NCBI GenBank assembly: GCA_046046455.1
Contig: JBJOJS010000054.1
Location: forward strand, 53,378 to 117,377
Direction: 5' to 3'
Origin: Mxb001 sp046046455
Lineage (GTDB): Bacteria; Actinomycetota; Actinomycetes; S36-B12
Length of the DNA stretch: 64,000 nt
Made by a program: the position numbers and the translations under genes. Position 1 is the stretch's first letter; the number at the start of each line of letters is the position of its first letter. The notes under the pieces are model-generated. The model searched no databases. It was not told the DNA's origin and saw only the letters and a program-made list of their open reading frames with translations. Below, piece by piece: positions 1 to 7,101 of the stretch.

Positions 1-275
1 TGATCGATGCAGAAGGCGACGGCGTACATCCTGCGGTTGCGTTCGAGTAGCCACCGATAGACCGCCTCGGCATTCTCATCGGGCCGGCGGGCCACGAATG
101 CGTTGATGGAGAGGGCGTGATCGCCGACGACCAGGGACACGGTCGTGCGCAGTTTGTGCGCACCCTCCAGTGTGACGACGAACGTGTGATCATCGGTCCG
201 CTCGACCGGGAGATCGGCCTCAGCGAGTGCCGCCTCGACGACGCGGATGGCCTCCTGCGTCGAGTTGTGGGTCAT
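1..275 (-). CDS. YbjN-family protein, truncated by the window edge
   Basis: The first 91 residues read MTHNSTQEAIRVVEAALAEA and continue into a small alpha/beta domain with the look of the actinobacterial YbjN family (a type III secretion chaperone-like fold). YbjN-domain genes are commonly found directly after mshA in actinomycetes, as here. The C-terminal part lies outside the window. No Shine-Dalgarno sequence precedes the ATG at 275. It sits at the end of a chain of 17-bp repeats that carry overlapping ATGA stop/start signals from the end of mshA, so translation probably depends on coupling. The family's function is not settled. The assignment rests on context and fold appearance, so I am moderately sure. 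Confidence 0.6.
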   Translation of the reverse strand, partial: MTHNSTQEAIRVVEAALAEADLPVERTDDHTFVVTLEGAHKLRTTVSLVVGDHALSINAFVARRPDENAEAVYRWLLERNRRMYAVAFCID

Positions 276-325
276 GTCGAGTCGCGGTTCATGTCGAGTC
301 GTGGGTCATGTCGAGTCGTGGGTCA
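258..325 (-). repeat. Four tandem 17-bp repeats at the mshA/ybjN junction
   Basis: Read on the minus strand the unit is TGACCCACGACTCGACA. The copies at 309-325 and 292-308 are identical, and those at 275-291 and 258-274 each differ at two positions. The first copy begins with the mshA stop codon. Each following unit boundary makes an ATGA overlap, so ATGs at 309 and 292 open six-codon peptides (MTHDST and MNRDST) that stop on the next ATG. Only the third ATG, at 275, opens the YbjN frame. Confidence 0.9.
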
Positions 326-1609
326 GGGGGTGCCCACGGCGGAGGGCAGGGCTGCGTGGTCTCCGATGGCGAGGGCGTAGGAGTCGATGAGCCCCTGGGC
401 TGTCGCGTCCCAACTGAAGCCCTCGGCGTGGGCGCGCGCCCCGGCTGCAAGGTGATCGCGCTCGCCCGTCGTCATGCGTTGCAGCACCCGTGCCCACTCG
501 TCTGGATCGTGGGTGGGCACGAGCAGGCCCGAGCGGCCATCGGCGACGGAGGTGCGCAGGCCGCCGACGGACGCGGCGACCACCGGGGTGCCGCAGGCTT
601 GCGACTCGATGGCCACGAGACCGAAGGACTCTGAGTACGAGGGGACGACGGTGGCGTCGGCGGCGCGGTACCACCGCGCGAGCCGCCTGCGATCGGTCGG
701 TGGCTCGAAGCGGACGAGGTCGGCGATGCCGAGTGACGAGGCGAGGTCGGCGAGTGCGGTGGGGTGCTCGAGGCCGCTGCCCGACGGCCCTCCGCATACG
801 GCGACGACGAGGTCATCGCGGCGGGAGGGATCGGCCTCGACCATGCGCGCCACGGCGTTGAGCAGGACGTCGGGTGCCTTGAGGGGCTGGATGCGCCCCA
901 CGAAGAGGAGGACGTGAGCCCGGGGGCTCAGCCCCAGCTCCGCACGCGCGGCGTCACGATCTCCCGGGGAGAAGAGATCGAGATCGACGCCGGGATGCAC
1001 GACGTCGATCGCGTGCGGTGATGCCGAGTAGAGGTCGATGAGCTGGCGAGCCTCGTCGCCGGTGTTGGCGATGAGCCGCGAGGCGTTGTCGACAACCTGC
1101 TCCTCGCCGATGACGCGGACCTGCGGCTCGGGCCGATCACCCGCGGCGAGCTCGAGGTTCTTGACCTTCGCCATGGTGTGCATCGAGTGCACCAGGGGCA
1201 CGTCCCAGCGCTCGGACGCCAGCCAGCCGACCTGACCGGAGAGCCAGTAGTGGGAGTGGATGAGATCGAACCAACCGGCAGGCCGTCCTGCCTCGGCTCG
1301 CAGAAGGCCCGCGCTGAACGCGCACATCTGGGCGGGGAGGTCCTCCTTGGGCAGCTCCTCGAAGGGTCCGGCGCGTAGATGAGTGACCTTGACGCCGGGC
1401 TCGATCTCGACCATGGTCGGCACGGATGACGACACTGCACGGGTGAAGATCTCCACGTCGACACCGGCGGAGGCGAGGCGACGCGATGTCTCGAGGACGT
1501 AGACATTCAGTCCACCCGCGTCGCCCGTTCCGGGCTGATCGAGCGGCGATGTATGCAGCGATACGACGGCGACCCGGCGGGGCCGGGTGTCGCGCAGATG
1601 TCGATTCAC
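323..1609 (-). CDS. mshA: D-inositol-3-phosphate glycosyltransferase, mycothiol synthesis
   Basis: A 428-residue GT-B glycosyltransferase (GT4 family) that transfers N-acetylglucosamine from UDP-GlcNAc to 1L-myo-inositol 3-phosphate, the first committed step of mycothiol synthesis in the cytoplasm. The N-terminal domain has the family signature GTGDAGGLNVYV (about residues 27-38) and HSHYWLSG. The C-terminal nucleotide-binding domain has FVGRIQPLKAPDVLL and the PSYSESFGLVAIESQACGTP loop, whose E(x7)E pair is typical of retaining GT4 enzymes. I chose the GTG at 1609 because GGGAGGTGG lies just upstream and the usual MshA N-terminus follows. The gene lies downstream of phoU on the same strand and runs into the 17-bp repeats at its stop. 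Presence of mshA is good evidence for Actinomycetia. Confidence 0.95.
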   Translation of the reverse strand: MNRHLRDTRPRRVAVVSLHTSPLDQPGTGDAGGLNVYVLETSRRLASAGVDVEIFTRAVSSSVPTMVEIEPGVKVTHLRAGPFEELPKEDLPAQMCAFSAGLLRAEAGRPAGWFDLIHSHYWLSGQVGWLASERWDVPLVHSMHTMAKVKNLELAAGDRPEPQVRVIGEEQVVDNASRLIANTGDEARQLIDLYSASPHAIDVVHPGVDLDLFSPGDRDAARAELGLSPRAHVLLFVGRIQPLKAPDVLLNAVARMVEADPSRRDDLVVAVCGGPSGSGLEHPTALADLASSLGIADLVRFEPPTDRRRLARWYRAADATVVPSYSESFGLVAIESQACGTPVVAASVGGLRTSVADGRSGLLVPTHDPDEWARVLQRMTTGERDHLAAGARAHAEGFSWDATAQGLIDSYALAIGDHAALPSAVGTP

Positions 1610-1674
1610 GGCCACCTCCCGAGGGTCGAACGACGCCCCAGTGTGACGTATTCCCGCGGCCGGGGCACCCCGGG

Positions 1675-2343
1675 TCAGCGACCGGCGTCGAGGGTGACGC
1701 CGGCGTAGGGCTCGCCCGTCACGATCGTGACCACCCGGCGCGTGACCGACACCGCATGATCCGCGTAGCGCTCGTAGAAGCGCGAGAGCAGGGTGACGTC
1801 GATGGCGGCTTCGATTCCATGCTTCCACGACGGTGACAGGACGATGGTGAAGAGCTCGCGGTGCAGGTGATCCATCTGCTCGTCGTGGCGTGCGATGTCC
1901 GTGGCCAGGGAGACGTCCTTCGTCGCGATGACCGCACCCGTCTTGGACACGATTGCCTCCGCGATGCCACCCATCTCCGCGAACGTCCCTCGCAGCTCCT
2001 GGGGGATGGCGGCCGCGGGATAGCGCATGCGCGCCTGCTTGGCGACGTGCTCGGCCAGGTCGCCCATCCGCTCGAGTGATGACGCGATACGCAGCGCACC
2101 GATGACGATGCGCAGGTCGGAGGCCACGGGTGCCTGGAGGGCGATCACGTCGAAGCACTTCTCCTCGGTCTCCGAGGTGAGCACATCGACCTGCTCATCG
2201 GCCGCGATGACCTCCTCGGCGAGGCGCAGGTCGGCGTCGAGGAGGGACTGAGTCGCGCGGTTCATCGCTGAGCCCACGAGTCGAGTCAGGTGGACCAGGT
2301 CATCACTGATGGCATCGAGCTCCGCCGTGAACGCCTCACGCAT
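1675..2343 (-). CDS. phoU: Phosphate signalling regulator PhoU
   Basis: 222 residues, the normal length of PhoU. The protein is all-helical with two copies of the metal-binding PhoU motif: ERMGDLAEHV in the first half and ERYADHAVSV near the C-terminus. PhoU links the state of the phosphate transporter to the sensor kinase and prevents the response when phosphate is plentiful. The ATG at 2343 follows GGGAGGTG at good spacing. The gene is transcribed away from senX3-regX3, and the shared intergenic region holds three GGTGAACG repeats. On the minus strand these read CGTTCACC, and a TACGCT -10 element (plus-strand 2373-2378) lies just downstream of them. This suggests RegX3 activates phoU together with its own operon. 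Confidence 0.95.
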   Translation of the reverse strand: MREAFTAELDAISDDLVHLTRLVGSAMNRATQSLLDADLRLAEEVIAADEQVDVLTSETEEKCFDVIALQAPVASDLRIVIGALRIASSLERMGDLAEHVAKQARMRYPAAAIPQELRGTFAEMGGIAEAIVSKTGAVIATKDVSLATDIARHDEQMDHLHRELFTIVLSPSWKHGIEAAIDVTLLSRFYERYADHAVSVTRRVVTIVTGEPYAGVTLDAGR

Positions 2344-2378
2344 CGGACACCTCCCGGTGGGTCATGGTGGACAGCGTA

Positions 2379-2429
2379 GGTGAACGACTGTTGAGCGGAA
2401 GGTGAACGGTCACCGCAGAGGGGTGAACG
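2379..2429. promoter_or_regulatory. Probable RegX3/PhoP box (three direct repeats)
   Basis: GGTGAACG occurs at 2379-2386, 2401-2408 and 2422-2429, spaced 22 and 21 bp, about two helical turns. Direct repeats of this kind (GTTCACC on the other strand) are the known binding signature of actinobacterial PhoP/RegX3. They lie between divergent phoU and senX3-regX3. I infer phosphate-starvation control in both directions. Confidence 0.8.
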
Positions 2430-2499
2430 ATCGGACAATCCTGGCGGCGCCAGCCCATGGGGACGCTGACCCGGTCGCGGGGGCGCCTATCGTGGCGCC

Positions 2500-3639
2500 A
2501 TGGCCGGTCGCCCTGCCCGCGTGACGTCCCCCGACGTGGTGGCCCCGATCGGGGCACGAGCCGTACCCGACCACGTGGTGGCACTACTCAACATCCTGCC
2601 CATGGCCTCGCTCGTCGTCGACGCGGAGGGCAACGTCCTGCGGACGACCCCGCGCGCCGAGGCGCTCGGCCTGGTCCGTCGCGACGCGCTGGCGGTCGCC
2701 GATGTGCACGAGTTGATCCGGGCCTGCGTCGAGCGCGGCGTGGCGCAGGAGCGCGAGATCCGCGTCCGCCGGCCTCCGTTGGGCCGCGGGATGCTCGATC
2801 TCAAGGCGACCGTCGCACCGCTCTCGCCGGGCACCTATGTCGTTCTGGTGGAGGATCTCGCAGAGGAACGCCGTGTGGATGCGGTGCGACGCGACTTCGT
2901 CGCCAACGTGAGTCACGAGCTCAAAACACCCGTGGGTGCCTTGGCCCTCCTTGCCGAAGCCATCCTGAGTTCGGCAGAAGATCAGGAGAGCGTGCAGCGC
3001 TTCGCTGAGCGCATGATCGTGGAGTCATCGCGCCTTGCCTCCCTCATCAACGACATCATCGAGCTCTCCCGACTGCAGGGCGACGACCCCCTCGCTCGCG
3101 CTGCTGTCTTCGAGATCGACGCGGTGATCGCCCAGGCGGTGGACGAGGTCCGCCCCTTCGCCGATGCGCGAGGAATCGAGCTCGTGGTCATCGGCGCACC
3201 CGGTGCGGAAATGGTGGGTGATCGTCAGCAGGTGCTGACAGCCGTGCGCAATCTCGTGAGCAACGCCGTGACCTACTCCCCGGACCACACGCGCGTTGCC
3301 GTCGCAGCCCGCACGGATAGCGGCATGGTCGAGATCGATGTCAAGGATCAGGGCATCGGCATCGCTTCGCATGACCTCGACCGGATCTTCGAGCGCTTCT
3401 ATCGCGCCGATCCGGCCCGCTCACGTGCCACCGGAGGGACGGGGCTCGGCCTGTCGATCGTCAAGCACGTGTGCGAGAACCATGGCGGTGACGTCGCGGT
3501 GTGGTCCGAGTTCGGAGTGGGGTCGACATTCACCCTGCGCTTCCCCCTGTCCAGCGGAAGCGGCGACACTGAGCTGGTGGCACTGAGCACAGGGCGCGCA
3601 CGCGCCCACCGTGCCGCGAAGGAGGAGGAGTCCCGGTGA
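2500..3639 (+). CDS. senX3: Phosphate-responsive sensor histidine kinase SenX3/PhoR, apparently without membrane segments
   Basis: 379 residues. A PAS-like region (about 25-125) leads into the HisKA box DFVANVSHELKTPVGALALL, whose histidine is the phosphorylation site, and then an HATPase_c domain with N box (NLVSNAVTYS), G1 (DQGIGIA), F box (IFERFYR) and G2 (GGTGLGLSIVK). The kinase part is very like SenX3 of mycobacteria, the partner of RegX3. Unlike that protein I see no hydrophobic N-terminal membrane segment: the PAS domain starts almost at once. The ATG at 2500 lies 6 nt after a TATCGT -10 element (2488-2493), suggesting a leaderless message. It overlaps regX3 by an ATG/TGA junction, so the pair is translationally coupled. 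A missed upstream start is the main alternative. Confidence 0.9.
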   Translation: MAGRPARVTSPDVVAPIGARAVPDHVVALLNILPMASLVVDAEGNVLRTTPRAEALGLVRRDALAVADVHELIRACVERGVAQEREIRVRRPPLGRGMLDLKATVAPLSPGTYVVLVEDLAEERRVDAVRRDFVANVSHELKTPVGALALLAEAILSSAEDQESVQRFAERMIVESSRLASLINDIIELSRLQGDDPLARAAVFEIDAVIAQAVDEVRPFADARGIELVVIGAPGAEMVGDRQQVLTAVRNLVSNAVTYSPDHTRVAVAARTDSGMVEIDVKDQGIGIASHDLDRIFERFYRADPARSRATGGTGLGLSIVKHVCENHGGDVAVWSEFGVGSTFTLRFPLSSGSGDTELVALSTGRARAHRAAKEEESR

Positions 3640-4319
3640 CACGGGTACTGGTGGTCGAGGACGAGGAGTCCTTCTCGGATGCTCTGTCCTTCATGCTCCG
3701 TCGCGAGGGCTACGAGGTGGGCGTCGCGGCCGATGGCGCGGCGGCGCTCGATGAGTTCGACCGACATGGCGCCGATCTCGTGCTCCTCGACCTCATGCTG
3801 CCGGGCATCTCCGGCACGGAGGTGTGCCGCACTCTCCGCCAGAAGTCAGCGGTGCCCATCATCATGGTGACGGCCAAGGACGGCGAGGTCGACAAGGTCG
3901 TGGGCCTCGAGCTCGGAGCCGACGACTACGTCACCAAGCCCTTCTCCTCGCGCGAGCTCGTCGCCCGCATCCGTGCGGTCCTGCGCCGGCGCGGTGAGCC
4001 CGAGGAGATGCTGCCGAGCGTGCTCGAAGCCGGCCCCGTGCGCATCGACGTCGATCGCCACGTCGTCGCGGTGCGCGGGCAGACCATCGCGATGCCCCTG
4101 AAGGAGTTCGACCTCCTCGAACTCCTCGTCCGCAACGCCGGACGCGTGCTCACCCGCGGGCAGATCATCGATCGCGTCTGGGGGTCGGACTATGTGGGAG
4201 ACACCAAGACCCTGGACGTCCACGTGAAGCGCCTGCGCGCCAAGATCGAAGAGGATCCGCGCCATCCGAAACTGATCCTCACGGTGCGCGGACTCGGCTA
4301 CAAGTACGAGGCCGAGTAG
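3636..4319 (+). CDS. regX3: OmpR/PhoB-family response regulator RegX3/PhoP
   Basis: 227 residues. The receiver domain (1-120) has the acidic pocket (VVEDEES), the phospho-acceptor aspartate in LVLLDLMLPG, the conserved Thr in MVTAKD and Lys in VTKPFS. The C-terminal winged-helix domain (about 130-227) has the OmpR-type LKEFDLLELLVRNAGRVLTR segment and the RAKIEEDP...VRGLGYKYE ending. It is the DNA-binding partner of SenX3, regulating genes for phosphate starvation. Its likely own target, the GGTGAACG repeats at 2379-2429, lies just upstream of the operon. The start overlaps the end of senX3. Confidence 0.96.
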   Translation: MTRVLVVEDEESFSDALSFMLRREGYEVGVAADGAAALDEFDRHGADLVLLDLMLPGISGTEVCRTLRQKSAVPIIMVTAKDGEVDKVVGLELGADDYVTKPFSSRELVARIRAVLRRRGEPEEMLPSVLEAGPVRIDVDRHVVAVRGQTIAMPLKEFDLLELLVRNAGRVLTRGQIIDRVWGSDYVGDTKTLDVHVKRLRAKIEEDPRHPKLILTVRGLGYKYEAE

Positions 4320-4332
4320 CGCCGACTCCGGC

Positions 4333-4842
4333 TCAGCCCGCGGGGACGTAGCCGGCGTAGTACCCCACGTCCGGCACCACGAGGGACGTGAATTCGGTGA
4401 CGCCGTTGGTCGTGAAGGCGAGCGAGACGGTGGAGTACGACCCGGCCGGCGTCGCGAGTGCGTCGATGAGCAGGACGTTCTCCGGAGGAGCGCCCTCAGC
4501 GCCGTAGCCGAAGGTTGCGAAGGATCCCGGCTCGATCGTGACCGCGGGGGCAGCGAGTGGCTGGCCATCGACGGAGACACCTGCGAGCGTGTCGGCCGCA
4601 TCTCCCTGATTGAAGACCGCCATGACGAGCGATGCTCGACCGGCTTCGTTACGTACGACGGTGGCATTCTCGATGCGCAGCGATCCCACGATCTCCTGCG
4701 TGCCGTTGCCTGAGTTCATGGAGTTCTGCATCGTGGTGCTCGCCCCGAAGCCCTGCCAGCAACCGGCAAGAAGGGGGGAGAGGGCGGCGACTGTCGCGAC
4801 GAGGGCGACGCGGCTGACGATGCGATGGCGCGCTGCAATCAC
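4333..4842 (-). CDS. Small secreted lipoprotein, unknown function
   Basis: 169 residues with a classical lipoprotein signal: basic start (IAARHRIVSR), hydrophobic stretch and lipobox LLAGC with the acylated cysteine at residue 28. The mature part looks like a beta-rich Ig-like domain of about 130 residues (IENATVVRNEAGRASLVMAV) with no enzyme motif. A small lipoprotein between the phosphate two-component pair and carD is a recurrent neighbour in actinomycetes, sometimes annotated as DUF461-like or copper-chaperone-like; I see no metal-binding Met/His motif to support the latter. I chose the GTG at 4842 because TACGCT lies 7 nt upstream and the signal peptide begins there. It is probably leaderless. 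Confidence 0.75.
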   Translation of the reverse strand: MIAARHRIVSRVALVATVAALSPLLAGCWQGFGASTTMQNSMNSGNGTQEIVGSLRIENATVVRNEAGRASLVMAVFNQGDAADTLAGVSVDGQPLAAPAVTIEPGSFATFGYGAEGAPPENVLLIDALATPAGSYSTVSLAFTTNGVTEFTSLVVPDVGYYAGYVPAG

Positions 4843-4935
4843 GCTTCTCAGCGTAGCGGGTGCGGGGGCTGGGACTCGGGGTGGTGCTCCTGATGCCCGT
4901 GATATCCTGATGGACCGGGAAAGGGGTCTCTCTCT

Positions 4936-5418
4936 ATGACGTTCAAGGTTGGCGACACTGTCGTCTACCCCCATCACGGGGCTGCCCTCATCGAGGCCGT
5001 GGAGGTCCGGGTCATCAAGGGGGCCGAGAAGGAGTACCTCGTGCTCCGCGTCGCCCAGGGAGACCTCACCGTCCGCGTCCCGGCCGACAATGTCGACCTC
5101 GTGGGCGTCCGCGATGTGGTCAATGCCGAGGGCCTCGACCGGGTCTTCGAGGTGTTGCGCCAGCCCTACACCGAAGAGCCCACCAACTGGTCCCGCCGCT
5201 ACAAGGCCAACCTCGAGAAGCTCGCCTCCGGCGACGTCATCAAGGTAGCCGAGGTCGTCCGTGACCTGTGGCGTCGTGAGCGCGAGCGCGGCCTGTCGGC
5301 CGGCGAGAAGCGCATGCTGGCCAAGGCACGCCAGATCCTCGTGAGCGAGCTCGCCCTCGCGGAGAAGACCAACGAGGACAAGGCCGAAGCCATCCTCGAC
5401 GAGGTTCTCGCCTCCTAG
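4936..5418 (+). CDS. carD: RNA polymerase-binding transcription factor CarD
   Basis: 160 residues, the usual CarD length. The N-terminal Tudor-like domain that binds the RNA polymerase beta subunit starts at once (FKVGDTVVYPHHGAALIEAV). The helical C-terminal DNA-contacting domain contains the tryptophan segment VRDLWRRERERGLSAGEKRM, where a conserved Trp supports the open promoter bubble. CarD is a general stabiliser of open complexes in actinobacteria. An AT-containing -10 (GATATCCT, near 4900) and GGGAAAGGGG lie before the ATG. After the stop, GCCCGT-GCTG-ACGGGC (5428-5443) can form a small hairpin before ispD, without a T run. Confidence 0.96.
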   Translation: MTFKVGDTVVYPHHGAALIEAVEVRVIKGAEKEYLVLRVAQGDLTVRVPADNVDLVGVRDVVNAEGLDRVFEVLRQPYTEEPTNWSRRYKANLEKLASGDVIKVAEVVRDLWRRERERGLSAGEKRMLAKARQILVSELALAEKTNEDKAEAILDEVLAS

Positions 5419-5468
5419 GTCGTCACGGCCCGTGCTGACGGGCTGTGCCAGTGGAAGCGGAGGTCGCC

Positions 5469-6176
5469 ATGGGCGACGCCCCCCTCACCGCGGTGATCGT
5501 GCCTGCGGCGGGACGCGGTGAGCGACTCGGTCCCGGTGCGCCCAAAGCGCTGCGCACACTCGCGGGGCAGCCGATCCTCCTGCACGCCGTGCGCAACCTC
5601 GCCACCGCGCGCGATGTCGACATCATCGTGGTGGCCGTGCCCGAGGATGCGGTCGAGGAGTCTCGCGCGCTGCTCGCCGGCATCGAACTCCCCATCACCA
5701 TCGTCTCCGGTGGTGAGACCCGGCAGGACTCCGTCGCACGAGCCCTGCTGGCGCTGCCGCCCGAGGTCGATGTCGTCCTCGTCCACGACGCCGCACGGCC
5801 GCTCGTCCCCGCAGACGTCGTCGATCGCGTGGCCGCTGCCGTGCGCGCCGGATCCCAGGCGGTGATCCCCACCCTGGGCGTGGTCGACACCATCAAGGAG
5901 GTCGATGGCGAGGGCGTCGTGCGCGCCACCCTGGACCGTGCGCGACTCCATGCCGTCCAGACTCCCCAGGGATTCGATCGCGACGTACTCCAGCGTGCCC
6001 ATGGCGAGTCCGATGGAGGGGACGCCACCGACGACGCGGGAATGGTCGAGCGGATGGGCGTGACCGTGCAGACGGTGCCGGGTCACGAGGAAGCCTTCAA
6101 GATCACGCGCCCGCTCGACCTCGTCCTCGCCGAGGCGATCCTGGTCCGTCGACGTGCGGCCGGCGGTGTCGGCTAG
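5469..6176 (+). CDS. ispD: 2-C-methyl-D-erythritol 4-phosphate cytidylyltransferase
   Basis: 235 residues. It makes CDP-methylerythritol from MEP and CTP in the non-mevalonate isoprenoid pathway. The glycine-rich CTP-binding loop is AAGRGERLGPGAPKAL (about 15-30), followed by the VSGGETRQDSV and VHDAARPLV signatures and the ATLDR...VQTPQGF region. The ATG at 5469 is preceded by GCGGAGGT at good spacing; an upstream in-frame GTG at 5445 is less likely because it lacks this. The 3' end overlaps ispF by 23 bp, so the two are co-translated, as is common. Confidence 0.95.
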   Translation: MGDAPLTAVIVPAAGRGERLGPGAPKALRTLAGQPILLHAVRNLATARDVDIIVVAVPEDAVEESRALLAGIELPITIVSGGETRQDSVARALLALPPEVDVVLVHDAARPLVPADVVDRVAAAVRAGSQAVIPTLGVVDTIKEVDGEGVVRATLDRARLHAVQTPQGFDRDVLQRAHGESDGGDATDDAGMVERMGVTVQTVPGHEEAFKITRPLDLVLAEAILVRRRAAGGVG

Positions 6177-6636
6177 TCGCATCGGCGTGGGAGTCGACGT
6201 CCACGCCTTCGCCGCGGGTCGCCCCCTCTGGGTCGCGGGCCTGCTCTGGGATGGCGACGGTCTCGATGGTCACTCCGATGCGGACGTCGCGGCCCACGCG
6301 GCGTGCGATGCGCTGCTCTCCGCTGCGAGCCTCGGCGACCTCGGCGCGCTCGTGGGAGTCGATGATCCCCAGTGGTCAGGTGCCAGCGGTGCGGCACTCC
6401 TCGCTCATGCGGCAGCCAGCGTCCGGTCGGCCGGCTGGGAGATCTCGAATATCGCCATCCAGGTCATCGGCGTACGCCCGCGGATCGGCACGCGTCGCGC
6501 GGAGGCCGAAGCCGCGCTGTCCGCGGCGGCCGGGGCTCCCGTGAGTGTGGCGGGCACCACGACCGATGGCTTGGGTCTCACCGGTCGAGGCGAGGGCCTG
6601 GCGGCCATCGCGACCGCCCTCCTGTCTCGCTCCTGA
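6154..6636 (+). CDS. ispF: 2-C-methyl-D-erythritol 2,4-cyclodiphosphate synthase
   Basis: 160 residues, normal for the trimeric IspF. Zinc ligands are in VGVDVHAF (DxH, residues about 15-17) and the following HSDADVAAHAACDALL helix. The C-terminal TTTDGLGLTGRGEGLAA motif closes the active site. It cyclises CDP-ME 2-phosphate in the MEP pathway, acting after IspD and IspE. The GTG start at 6154 lies within the end of ispD. Confidence 0.95.
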   Translation: MRPAVSASRIGVGVDVHAFAAGRPLWVAGLLWDGDGLDGHSDADVAAHAACDALLSAASLGDLGALVGVDDPQWSGASGAALLAHAAASVRSAGWEISNIAIQVIGVRPRIGTRRAEAEAALSAAAGAPVSVAGTTTDGLGLTGRGEGLAAIATALLSRS

Positions 6637-6663
6637 CGACGTGACGTCCGATACCGTCGCCCC

Positions 6664-7068
6664 ATGACCGCCACCATCCCGCCCGATGCCTACCCCATGC
6701 TCGACGCACCCGAGTTCGCGACCATCGCGACCACCAACCCCAACGGATACCCGCATCTGTCCGTCGTGTGGGTGGAGCGCGACGGCAATGACCTTCTCGT
6801 GTCCACGATCAAGGGACGCCGCAAGTACCTCAACATGGAGCGCGACCCCAAGGTGACCGTGCTGGTCTACCCGAAGGACAACCCGTACTCCTATGTCGAG
6901 GTGCGCGGCACGGTGTCGATGGTGAAGGAGGGCGGCCGCGAGCTCATCGACCGCCTCAACCAGGCCTACACCGGCACCGGGCGCTACACCGGTGACGATG
7001 GGACCGACAACGTGCGCGTGGTCTGCCGCATCACCCCGGAGAAGGTCGTCACGCGCGTACCGCACTGA
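6664..7068 (+). CDS. PPOX-class (F420/FMN split-barrel) oxidoreductase-like protein
   Basis: 134 residues forming a single split-barrel domain of the pyridoxamine-oxidase superfamily. The family pattern of a short N-terminal helix, FATIATTNPNGYPHLSVVW, then STIKGRRKYLNMERDPKVTV (the lysine-arginine cofactor-phosphate-binding region) and the YVEVRGTVSM strand is clear. Actinobacterial members of this size commonly use coenzyme F420 with unknown substrates. I cannot tell F420 from FMN here. The ATG is 6 nt after TACCGT (6652-6657), so it is probably leaderless and independently transcribed within an otherwise essential block. Confidence 0.85.
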   Translation: MTATIPPDAYPMLDAPEFATIATTNPNGYPHLSVVWVERDGNDLLVSTIKGRRKYLNMERDPKVTVLVYPKDNPYSYVEVRGTVSMVKEGGRELIDRLNQAYTGTGRYTGDDGTDNVRVVCRITPEKVVTRVPH

Positions 7069-7101
7069 CCCTGTCCGCAGACCGTTCACTACCCTGTCGG
7101 A

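Noticed and set aside
323..2158. A 611-residue open frame containing mshA with a long N-terminal extension through phoU
   Set aside because: The extension is Arg/His/Gly-rich shadow of phoU. The MshA family start and a ribosome-binding site are at the GTG at 1609.
6648..6655. TCCGATAC before the PPOX gene as a seventh pilus-type motif
   Set aside because: One base differs, and TACCGT within it fits a housekeeping -10 at the 6-nt leaderless spacing. The gene has no link to pili.
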